Part shown: positions 32,256 to 39,302 of the stretch, piece after piece
Position numbering within the stretch: the first letter of the stretch is position 1
Layout of the letters: each line of letters opens with the position of its first letter
DNA from: Patescibacteria group bacterium
Lineage (GTDB): Bacteria > Patescibacteriota > Gracilibacteria > UM-FILTER-43-11
Assembly (NCBI GenBank): GCA_018817125.1
Contig: JAHIUN010000003.1
Location: 1 to 50,592 of the forward strand
Length of the DNA: 50,592 nt
Reading direction: 5' to 3'
Made by a program: the position numbers and the translations under genes
Notes under the pieces: generated by a model
Told to the model about the DNA's origin: nothing
Databases searched by the model: none
What the model saw: only the letters and a program-made list of their open reading frames with translations

Positions 32256-33713
32256 TTATTGCTGTTGAGATAAATAAAGGGCGACAAGCGCGACGATGTC
32301 ATCAAAATCAATGTCACCATCAGGCGCGCCCTGTGGGTCGATGTCATAACGAAGCATATCTGCCTGCATCGGATCTAAGTTACCAAGGAAAAGGGCTATC
32401 CCCCGAACAACATCATCAAAGGTATAAATTTGTACATCCACCACCTCCGTCTCCTCACACGCGTCCCCTCTTGCATCACCATAGGTATCGGCTTGGTCGG
32501 GATTGGCGACGTCGGGACAATTGTCGTTACAATCAGGCGTTCCATCAGCATCGTTGTCGATGTCAAAAATTGCACAGCCGCAGATGCCTGGTTCAGTTTT
32601 GTAAAAATCATCGGGGCAGCCATCATTACAATTCGGAATTCCATCGCCATCGTTGTCATCATCCGGGATTCCACAGCCACAAACACCTGGTTCGGTTTTA
32701 TTGGGATCATTGGAGCAGTTATCATTACAATCTAGTATGCCGTCACTATCAGTATCCATTTCAGGGATACCACAACCGCAGACACCTGGCTGAGTTTTCT
32801 GGTCATCATTTGGACAAAAATCGTTACAGTCAGCTGTTCCGTCTTCATCAGTGTCTGTATCGGATTCACCGCAGCCGCAATCGCCAGGTTCGGTTTTATT
32901 GGGATCATTGGAGCAGTTATCATTACAATCTAGTATGCCGTCACTATCAGTATCCATTTCAGGGATACCACAACCGCAGACACCTGGCTGAGTTTTCTGG
33001 TCATCATTTGGACAATCATCACAAGCATCGCCAAAACCATCATAATCGAAATCAGCCTGATCCACATTGGCGACAACAGGACAGTTATCTTCATTAGCAC
33101 AAAGTCCGTCCCCATCCGCATCATTACTCCGGTCATAAGGACATTCATCACAGGCATCCCCTTCCCCATCTCTGTCCGCATCGCTTTGATCTTCATTGGC
33201 AACGGAAGGGCAATTGTCCGCATTGGCACAACGGCCGTCTCCGTCATTATCATTTAAACGGTCATCGGGACATTCATCGCAGACATCACCAATATTGTCC
33301 CCATCCCTGTCGGATTGATCAGGATTGTAGTTAATATCACAATTATCCACATTGGCGCAGCGACCATCGTCATCCGCGTCATCATTACGATCATAAGGGC
33401 ATTCGTCACAAACATTACCCAATCCATCGTTATCTGAATCGAGCTGGTTAGCATTCGCATCATACGGACAATTATCATCTCCGTTCGCTATTCCATCTGC
33501 ATCCGAATCCATTACCGGAAGATCGGGATCAATTGGTAAACCACCTACATCCTCATCATCCACTGGAGGAATATAGGCCCGGTACAGGATAGTGTCTTCA
33601 CGGCCATTGAACAGAAACACTCCACCGACCAGCAGGACAGCCATGGCCATCAGCAAGGTGTATTTACTGATTACTTTGATGCCATCCTTTGGTTTAAGAT
33701 TTTCGTTTTTCAT
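32256..33713 (-). CDS. Thrombospondin type 3 repeat protein with dockerin-like end
   Basis: 485 aa. Transmembrane anchor (about 16-36), juxtamembrane DTILYRAYIPP, then about a dozen TSP3-type calcium-binding repeats: the first set reads DxDxDGxxxxxDxCP, the second carries TQPGVCGCGIPEMDTDSDGI-type units. The C-terminus (about 426-485) has two dockerin-like helices (YTFDDVVRGIALFLG and DGDIDFDDIVALVALYL), the second after a D-x-D-x-x-G loop. TSP3 arrays are rigid, calcium-loaded spacers on surfaces. A 4-nt gap follows the YidC-like gene. Confidence 0.85.
   Translation of the reverse strand: MKNENLKPKDGIKVISKYTLLMAMAVLLVGGVFLFNGREDTILYRAYIPPVDDEDVGGLPIDPDLPVMDSDADGIANGDDNCPYDANANQLDSDNDGLGNVCDECPYDRNDDADDDGRCANVDNCDINYNPDQSDRDGDNIGDVCDECPDDRLNDNDGDGRCANADNCPSVANEDQSDADRDGEGDACDECPYDRSNDADGDGLCANEDNCPVVANVDQADFDYDGFGDACDDCPNDDQKTQPGVCGCGIPEMDTDSDGILDCNDNCSNDPNKTEPGDCGCGESDTDTDEDGTADCNDFCPNDDQKTQPGVCGCGIPEMDTDSDGILDCNDNCSNDPNKTEPGVCGCGIPDDDNDGDGIPNCNDGCPDDFYKTEPGICGCAIFDIDNDADGTPDCNDNCPDVANPDQADTYGDARGDACEETEVVDVQIYTFDDVVRGIALFLGNLDPMQADMLRYDIDPQGAPDGDIDFDDIVALVALYLSQQQ
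32689..33014 (-). repeat. 128-bp direct repeat inside the TSP3 gene
   Basis: Bases 32689-32816 recur at 32887-33014 without a visible change, 198 bp apart, encoding the NKTEPG / TQPGVCGCGIPE units. Identity at DNA level implies a recent duplication or conversion within the array. Confidence 0.8.
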
Positions 33714-33717
33714 AAAA

Positions 33718-34794
33718 TTAATCCAGTTGGGTTATTTCGACCACGGCCTTAGCGGGATGTGTCTGATGCTGAGCCATGTATTGATCACTGTTTTGAAAGG
33801 CACCGAAAAAGCTAAGCGCCAAAAGCAGACCGAGGGTCATAGAAAGGCTTTCTTCCAGTAAATTGAAATTGATGTGGCGCACAATAGGGATGTGATTCCA
33901 CAGGCGGGAAAAGTATTGGAAGCGGTCTTTATGAGGGCCGGCCTCACGCAGCATCTGTATGAGTTCACGCTGGGCAAACTGCCCCCATTTCCGTGCGTGC
34001 CGTTCCACCACGATGTAACGGACGGTGGCGAAAGCGATCAGCGTGATGAAGTAAACGGTGAGCGCCGTGGCAAACACACCGGCAAACACATAAACGATTA
34101 CCGTCCCGATTACCGCGAACAAGGCTCCGATGGTGGTCTGAGCGGAACTGATGTAGTCTTCTCTTTGTTTAAAATAAAGCTTGGTGCAAGCGTGGGCAAA
34201 GTAAAGCAGGCTGGCGGTCAGCGGTAACGCGTAAGTAACTGGAGGTGTGAGTAAACTGAAATTCAGAATGCTCCAGGAGCCGGTGAGTAAACCGGGTGCT
34301 TTTACCATGAGGTTCAGACCCCAAAAAGTGAAAAAGAAAAGAGCCATCTGAATCATCACTATGGTGGCACCGCGATGATGGATTTTTTCGTTCACGTCGT
34401 AAAGCTTATGAAGTTCGTCTTCAGTCTGACTAACGGATAGTTCGCCCTTGTTGAAACGGTCCACTAATTTTTTATGAAACAGGTGGATCTTTTTTTGTTT
34501 GAGCTGAATACGAAAGCTGGGATAAAGAAGAACCAGTTCCACCGAAAGCGCTAACAGGATGATGGAAAGCAGAACGCTTTTACCAGTTACTGTTAACAAG
34601 CTGTTCATGATCACCACAAACAATTTAGCCACCTCCGCTTTAAAGCCGGAGTAGATCAAAGGACTGGCAGAAACTCCGTGAAGCGTGCCTTCTACCGGCG
34701 CGTTCAGCAGTGATGCATTCCCCTGTATAAAAGCTAGGTAAACGCTGAGTGCAAAGAGACCAAGGGTGGTGAAAATTAATCCGAATCGTTTCAT
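33718..34794 (-). CDS. YidC/Oxa1-like divergent membrane protein heading the surface operon
   Basis: 358 aa. N-terminal helix, a short outside segment, then the YidC-like order: TM (SVLLSIILLALSVELVLLYP), a charged cytoplasmic hairpin (KQKKIHLFHKKLVDRFNKGE...DELHKLYDV), TM (TIVMIQMALFFFTFWGL), and further TMs (THE rest to about 270), a cytoplasmic segment and a last TM near the end. YidC inserts proteins into the membrane. Similarity is in topology and hairpin pattern rather than strong sequence motifs, so this is a probable paralog. Being first in an operon of anchored surface proteins, it may be their dedicated insertase (inference). Confidence 0.6.
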   Translation of the reverse strand: MKRFGLIFTTLGLFALSVYLAFIQGNASLLNAPVEGTLHGVSASPLIYSGFKAEVAKLFVVIMNSLLTVTGKSVLLSIILLALSVELVLLYPSFRIQLKQKKIHLFHKKLVDRFNKGELSVSQTEDELHKLYDVNEKIHHRGATIVMIQMALFFFTFWGLNLMVKAPGLLTGSWSILNFSLLTPPVTYALPLTASLLYFAHACTKLYFKQREDYISSAQTTIGALFAVIGTVIVYVFAGVFATALTVYFITLIAFATVRYIVVERHARKWGQFAQRELIQMLREAGPHKDRFQYFSRLWNHIPIVRHINFNLLEESLSMTLGLLLALSFFGAFQNSDQYMAQHQTHPAKAVVEITQLD

Positions 34795-34839
34795 GTGTGT
34801 TTTTGTTTTTGTTTAGTTTTTTTCTGTTGTGATTCAAAA

Positions 34840-34946
34840 GGGAAATTTGCTTCCCGATTGCAACCTTCAACTTCGTTCAGGTCACATCGGGATCCTCACT
34901 TCACAGCGACCTTCGGTCTTTGCTTCGTTCGGAACGCATTTCTCGC
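34840..34946 (-). repeat. Structured repeat family A, copy 3
   Basis: Read on the minus strand: closing stem GAAATGC with GCAAATTTC, hairpin 1 GACC-GAA-GGTC (34918-34908), hairpin 2 CCCGATGTGACCT/AGGTTGCAATCGGG (34891-34879 with 34866-34853). It shares GCGAGAAAT, CGTTCCGAACGAAG and GAAGTGAGG with copy 1. It lies in the predicted 5' leader of the surface operon, starting about 13 nt after the expected transcript start. Confidence 0.65.
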
Positions 34947-34965
34947 TTCTTCTTGAAATCTTAAT

Positions 34966-34994
34966 ATTATAGCAAAATTCCTCTGATTTATCAA
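34966..34994 (-). promoter_or_regulatory. Sigma70-type promoter of the surface operon
   Basis: On the minus strand TTGATA (34994-34989), a 17-nt spacer, and TATAAT (34971-34966). It is the best promoter upstream of 34794 and would give a leader of about 165 nt that includes the family-A element. Confidence 0.7.
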
Positions 34995-35330
34995 TTCGTT
35001 GAAATTGACACATCTTGTATTTATGGTGGTCAAAAAACAGTCAGGCAAAATCACATTATTTTTTATTTTTGATCCGGCTTTTTTAAAATCCATTATTTGA
35101 CAAAAAAATCCTGCGTTCAGACTAGCGGTTTTTTGGCCAACTATTGTTTGACATATTTTAAAAGTGTGAAGTCTGTTTTTTGTTTATTTAAAAGGAAAAA
35201 ATGGGGAACATGAAAAAATATTTTTGTAAAATAATCTTGTGCAATAATCATTCTGCCGGATCACGGAACCAGTTCTTTTTTTTACGCTGTAATGCCTTCT
35301 TGCTGTCGTCTTTTTGCTGTGTAGCTGAAT

Positions 35331-35360
35331 GGCTATCTTTTGACTGACCAAAAGATAGCC
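35331..35360. repeat. Perfect 11-bp hairpin
   Basis: GGCTATCTTTT pairs exactly with AAAAGATAGCC around an 8-nt loop. No T-run follows on either strand, so it is not a simple terminator. Confidence 0.6.
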
Positions 35361-35372
35361 GAGAAAAGTCAC

Positions 35373-35441
35373 CCGGGGGATCACGAACCCAAATCACCAC
35401 TGTACCTTATATCATCCTCTCCATAGGCGTGATCCCCCCGG
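35373..35441. repeat. GC-rich stem with a 42-nt loop
   Basis: CCGGGGGATCACG (35373-35385) pairs with CGTGATCCCCCCGG (35428-35441), one base bulged. The loop contains no obvious second stem. It follows the hairpin at 35331 by 12 nt, so the two may form one structured transcript or a mobile remnant. Confidence 0.5.
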
Positions 35442-35621
35442 ACCCCCCTGTGCCTTATGTCTTTGTTCTGCCATGAAAACGTCGGGGCTGTATTGCCGTA
35501 CCGAGCCTGAAAGATGAGACTAGGGGGGTTAAAAAACAAACAACAAAAAGGAACAACTTACAATGATTATTGGGCGGGATAAAAAGGACAATAGTTTGGG
35601 GTAGATTTTAGACAAAAAAAA

Positions 35622-35630
35622 TGGTATAAT
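35622..35630 (+). promoter_or_regulatory. Extended -10 promoter of the T4SS pilin operon
   Basis: TGGTATAAT with no good -35. Start near 35637 leaves about 16 nt before the ATG at 35653 and no Shine-Dalgarno. Confidence 0.55.
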
Positions 35631-35652
35631 ATTAAGATACTTTTACAACTGA

Positions 35653-38148
35653 ATGAAACCTCTTTCCCATAAAATCATCGCCACTCTTTTTATCGCCCTC
35701 ATGACGTTCGGTGTTTTAGGAATCGGACAACCGACTTTGGCGCAAGAGGAGCCAGCGGTAACCGGCGGAGATCCGGCGCTGACGAATTTATGGGTCATCA
35801 ACTCGACCCCGGCCCCGGGTGGACTGGTGGATTTTACGGTTTATTTTACCAATCTTGGAAATGTGACAGCAACGGATGTGGCACTTCGAATCGATTATGA
35901 CGAAACTCAGCTTTTCAATCTTTCCGTCGGCAGTCCGATCGACTGCCGTGATAACGGCGACAGTATTATCTGTAATTACATCAGTGTCGATTCCGGGGCC
36001 TCGGGTACGGTCGGTTTTACCGCACTGGTAGAACCCACAGTCGCCCCCGGCACAGAAATCATCACCACCGCGTCTATCGACGCCAATGAAAATGATTTGA
36101 TCCGGAATGACTTTGGGAATGTGGTGGTCACCGTCGGCGCCGCCGGAGCTGGCGGAATGATGGTTCCTACTGGATTTTCCGGTACGCCGATTGCCGATTT
36201 TGAGACTGGAACACTGGAGACGCCCTCCGAAAATCAGGGAGTCGCCCTGTTTAATGTACAAAACAATCCCAACTGGAGCACCAGCGCGCTGACCACTGCG
36301 GGCCTCAAGTTTATGATCCGCGGAAAGGAAGCTTTGGCCTGGTCACTGAATATTGAGGAGGCCGGTTTCGACAGCCCTGCTATCCGCGCCAGTTACAACA
36401 AAGTGCTGACAGTGATCAATAGTCTGTTTATTGTCGGCTTACTCGCCATCGCGGCCATGTGGATGTTCAGCCTGTTTATTCCCCGTCGGTATTTACGGCA
36501 GGTAATCCTGGTGTACGCGCTGGCGGTGGTGTTTGTGAATTTTGCTTTTCCTTTAAACCAGCTGTTTATCGACGGAACCAACTTGCTCCAAAAGTCCTTT
36601 TTAAGCGGTGTGAATATCAGCAATATTGCGGAGACTCCCAGCTATAATGACCAGACGGCCATTGGTTATCTGGATGAAACAAATGTTTTAAAACAGACTA
36701 ATACTCAGACACTTAATTTTAAACTGCCTCAGGAGAACGAGGCGATGAGCGATGTGGTGATCGGTAAACTGCAACAGGACTTTTTGAGCCCCAGTTATAC
36801 CGGCACGCTGAGCTATCTGGATGAAGACGGTCAGCCGAAACAGGAGACGGTAACGCTTCGCGCCGCCGGCAATGACCCGCTTCTTCGGCTGAACGCAGAT
36901 CAGACGATCGAATTAGTGAATGAAAAAAAATTCAATCCGGATCAGGAAAATTCTATTTTCGCGTTCCTGCTTATGCTGCTCACCGGCCTGGCTTATTTGG
37001 GAATGGCACTGATTTTTATTCTGCGTATCGTGTTTTTATGGGCGCTTCTTATCGTATCGCCGATACTCTTTTTACTAGCGATCTTCCATGCCACCCGCAG
37101 TTATTTCATCAACTGGCTCGGCGTATACGCCCGATGGTTACTGATCGGACCCCTGATGGCATTGGGGCTTTCCATTGTAGTGGGTATCTGGAAAACGGTG
37201 GGCCTTCCAATCATCAGCAGTTACCAGAGCATCGCGCAGTTCGGCGGACTATCAAACATCGGTTTTTATCTGCCGGGAAGTGATGTGGTGAATAATTTAA
37301 GAACCACTTCACAAATGATGCAGTACTTTTTATTCCTCATTATGCTGTATCTGCCGATTTTCTTTGCGCTTATGCTCACCCGCCAAAAACTGTGGAATTC
37401 GGCGGCCATGGCGGTCGCGGAAAAACGGGAAGCCCTGAGAACGCCATCTGTCGCATCGACAATAACGGAAAAAGAAACTATTGAAACTGAAAAAGGGATC
37501 GCACTACCGGAAGGAATCCGTGGCCTTTTAGGCGGTAAATTCGCCGGAAAAACCACTATGCCCGAAACCCTAAAGGCTGAAGAAGCTCGCACCCTTCGCC
37601 CCATGGAAACCGCCAGCAGTTTTTTACCTGAACACCTGGCGCTGAGCGGGATGCGGGATATGCTGGGATTAGTGGCCGGCAATAAAGATTCACGTCATGT
37701 ACATGGAGATGCCATTGAAAAAATGGCCAATCCTGCCAGTATTACTGATAATAAAGAACAGCGGAATGTTATGGCTGTCCGGCAGGAAATCGAAAGCCGG
37801 GCGAGTGGAGGCGACCCGGAAGCAACACGGATCATGAGTGAAATAAAGGAAGTGGAGACCCAGACGTTTACCGAAAAAGAAACGGCGGCCGGCGAACCGA
37901 TAATGGTGGAACCGATGATGGAGGTGAATGTGACGGCGCCGAAGCCGGAAAAAGAAATTAAAAAACCCGAACCAATGCCAACAGCCAAAAAAGAGGAATT
38001 AATCGGGGAAGAATCTGAACAGCCTGAACCCGACGATACGGCGAAAACGCAAGATGACGCCGTAGAGACGGATCATGATCCGTCTCAGGAGGATGAAAAA
38101 AAGGACGACAAATCAACTGATAACCCCCCTGATGCTGATGAAAAATAG
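35653..38148 (+). CDS. VirB6/TrbL-like membrane protein with DUF11-type ectodomain
   Basis: 831 aa. Signal peptide (to about residue 30, ending LAQEE). A DUF11-like Ig domain (about 38-165; TNLWVINSTPAPGGLVDFTV in form, LGNVTATDVALRIDY). Then membrane helices at about 255-275 and 280-305, a loop, and a cluster of helices (about 430-580) typical of VirB6/TrbL channel proteins. The cytoplasmic tail (about 600-831) is charged and ends in an Asp/Glu/Lys-rich stretch. Followed by pilin genes (11-bp overlap with the next), it is the probable membrane channel of a type IV secretion or DNA-uptake machine. Confidence 0.7.
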   Translation: MKPLSHKIIATLFIALMTFGVLGIGQPTLAQEEPAVTGGDPALTNLWVINSTPAPGGLVDFTVYFTNLGNVTATDVALRIDYDETQLFNLSVGSPIDCRDNGDSIICNYISVDSGASGTVGFTALVEPTVAPGTEIITTASIDANENDLIRNDFGNVVVTVGAAGAGGMMVPTGFSGTPIADFETGTLETPSENQGVALFNVQNNPNWSTSALTTAGLKFMIRGKEALAWSLNIEEAGFDSPAIRASYNKVLTVINSLFIVGLLAIAAMWMFSLFIPRRYLRQVILVYALAVVFVNFAFPLNQLFIDGTNLLQKSFLSGVNISNIAETPSYNDQTAIGYLDETNVLKQTNTQTLNFKLPQENEAMSDVVIGKLQQDFLSPSYTGTLSYLDEDGQPKQETVTLRAAGNDPLLRLNADQTIELVNEKKFNPDQENSIFAFLLMLLTGLAYLGMALIFILRIVFLWALLIVSPILFLLAIFHATRSYFINWLGVYARWLLIGPLMALGLSIVVGIWKTVGLPIISSYQSIAQFGGLSNIGFYLPGSDVVNNLRTTSQMMQYFLFLIMLYLPIFFALMLTRQKLWNSAAMAVAEKREALRTPSVASTITEKETIETEKGIALPEGIRGLLGGKFAGKTTMPETLKAEEARTLRPMETASSFLPEHLALSGMRDMLGLVAGNKDSRHVHGDAIEKMANPASITDNKEQRNVMAVRQEIESRASGGDPEATRIMSEIKEVETQTFTEKETAAGEPIMVEPMMEVNVTAPKPEKEIKKPEPMPTAKKEELIGEESEQPEPDDTAKTQDDAVETDHDPSQEDEKKDDKSTDNPPDADEK

Positions 38149-38719
38149 AACGCTCAAAATCATCATCGCCACTCTGCTTCTTGTCGCCCTGTTTTTACCT
38201 TTCAGCACGTTTGCCCAAGACACCACGCAAACCGTGCTGGGCGAAGTGTCGACCTTTGGTGAATTTATTTCACTGGTCTGGAATTATGGCTCACAAGTGA
38301 TTATCGCCCTGGCGGTTTTCTTAATCGTCCTCGGTGCTTTCTTTTACGTGGCCTCAGGCGGAAACGATGAACGGATATCTCAGGGAAGGCAGATGATCTT
38401 CGGTTCTCTGATCGCCATTCTTATTGTGATCTTCTCCGGCATACTCGTTCGCACCCTGCACAAACCCGCTGAAGGAACCACGGGGTATCTGACTGATGTG
38501 CCGAATGTCATCAGTAATGCCACCACGATTTTAGTGGGACTCATCGGTGCCTTTTCCGTACTGATGCTGGTGTATGCCGGCTACCTGTATATAACGGCAC
38601 GCGGTGATGCAGATAAAGTGAGTAAAGCCCATGCCTCCATCCGCTATGCCATTTTTGGATTGGTGATCGGACTAGTGGCATATGCCGCGGTGAGTACGGT
38701 GATTAATTATTTTCTATAA
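38138..38719 (+). CDS. Tandem TrbC/VirB2-like pilin protein (two fused pilin units)
   Basis: 193 aa from ATG 38138 (MKNRTLKIII), which overlaps the upstream stop by 11 bp; further upstream starts would precede the signal peptide. After the signal (ending FAQ) two copies of the pilin unit follow, each with a hydrophobic helix, a short loop with Gly and charges, and a second helix: SQVIIALAVFLIVLGAFFYV..GGNDERISQGRQMIFGSL, and TTILVGLIGAFSVLMLVYAG..RGDADKVSKAHASIRYAIFG. A normal unit is one pair. The doubled protein may be a structural or assembly variant rather than a plain pilin. Confidence 0.75.
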   Translation: MKNRTLKIIIATLLLVALFLPFSTFAQDTTQTVLGEVSTFGEFISLVWNYGSQVIIALAVFLIVLGAFFYVASGGNDERISQGRQMIFGSLIAILIVIFSGILVRTLHKPAEGTTGYLTDVPNVISNATTILVGLIGAFSVLMLVYAGYLYITARGDADKVSKAHASIRYAIFGLVIGLVAYAAVSTVINYFL

Positions 38720-38724
38720 ATCGA

Positions 38725-38801
38725 ATTGTGGCTCGAATAATTGGCCGAATTGTGGACCGAATGGTGTTAACTACTATACGAGCCACGATTCGAGCCACAA
38801 T
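38725..38801 (+). repeat. Long-hairpin repeat family C, copy 1
   Basis: ATTGTGGCTCGAAT (38725-38738) pairs exactly with ATTCGAGCCACAAT (38788-38801). Between them further GTGG / CCAC pieces (AATTGTGGACCGAATGGTG) make a modular, imperfect inner stem. It separates two pilin genes and may attenuate or stabilise the message. Confidence 0.6.
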
Positions 38802-38821
38802 GCGCTCCACTATACGTAACT

Positions 38822-39184
38822 ATGAAACAATTCCTCAGTAACATCATCGCATGGCAAAAGGCCTACGCCCAGGATCTTATCCCCTGCGCGGATGGCAGTT
38901 ACGCGGATCCGGGTATTGGTTGTGTGGAAGCGCCGGGAGGTTTGGTTTCTTCAGAAGTCAGCGTGGTAGAACTGGTGCTTAAAATAGCATCCGTTTTGAT
39001 GACCATTGTGGCGGCTGCCGCGGTTATAATGCTGATTGTGGCCGGAATCATGTACGCGCTATCGGCCGGCGATGAAGAAAAAATGCAAAAGGCCAAACGT
39101 ATTATTTTATGGAGTGTGATCGGTTTAATCGTCGCTTTGATTGCTCATTTTATAGCCCAGGGAGTGATTGGATTAGCAGGCTAA
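38822..39184 (+). CDS. TrbC/VirB2-like pilin
   Basis: 120 aa. N-terminal amphipathic part ending KAYAQD (probable cleavage after AYA), a short Cys-containing segment (LIPCADGSYADPGIGC) and two helices with the usual loop: LKIASVLMTIVAAAAVIMLI, AGIMYALSAGDEEKMQKAKR, IILWSVIGLIVALIAHFIAQ. This is the pattern of CPR T4SS pilins (Gly/charged loop after YALSAG). Likely subunit of a surface or DNA-uptake filament. Confidence 0.8.
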   Translation: MKQFLSNIIAWQKAYAQDLIPCADGSYADPGIGCVEAPGGLVSSEVSVVELVLKIASVLMTIVAAAAVIMLIVAGIMYALSAGDEEKMQKAKRIILWSVIGLIVALIAHFIAQGVIGLAG

Positions 39185-39242
39185 TAGGTTACGATTAAGA
39201 AATAAATATGAGAATTGTCCATATTTTTTTTATATTTACCTC

Positions 39243-39270
39243 TTGTACAATTGTTACAAACTTGTATAAT
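39243..39270 (+). promoter_or_regulatory. Promoter for the last pilin gene
   Basis: TTGTAC (39243-39248), a 16-nt spacer and TATAAT (39265-39270). Leader about 26 nt. Confidence 0.6.
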
Positions 39271-39302
39271 TTTTTTGAACAATAAAAAGTAGCAACCACC
39301 CG

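Larger units (their letters stand above)
34995..35652. other. Gene-free spacer between the surface operon and the T4SS genes
   Basis: No convincing gene. A 48-aa frame from ATG 35201 has a short purine-rich sequence before it but no recognisable domain. The spacer holds TTGACA at 35149 area without a good -10, a perfect hairpin at 35331-35360, a GC-rich long stem at 35373-35441 and the promoter at 35622-35630. Confidence 0.4.

Noticed and set aside
32333-33097. A 254-aa plus-strand frame
   Set aside because: It is antisense to the TSP3 repeats, whose low-complexity codons keep the opposite frame open.
35201-35347. A 48-aa frame after a purine-rich sequence
   Set aside because: Mixed composition, no domain, ends inside the hairpin at 35331; no good promoter.
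35360-35400. RNase P RNA (the GAGAAAAGTCACCCGGG region resembles its P4 element)
   Set aside because: The consensus is broken by an insertion and the partner conserved region (ACAGAA...GGCTTA) is not present.
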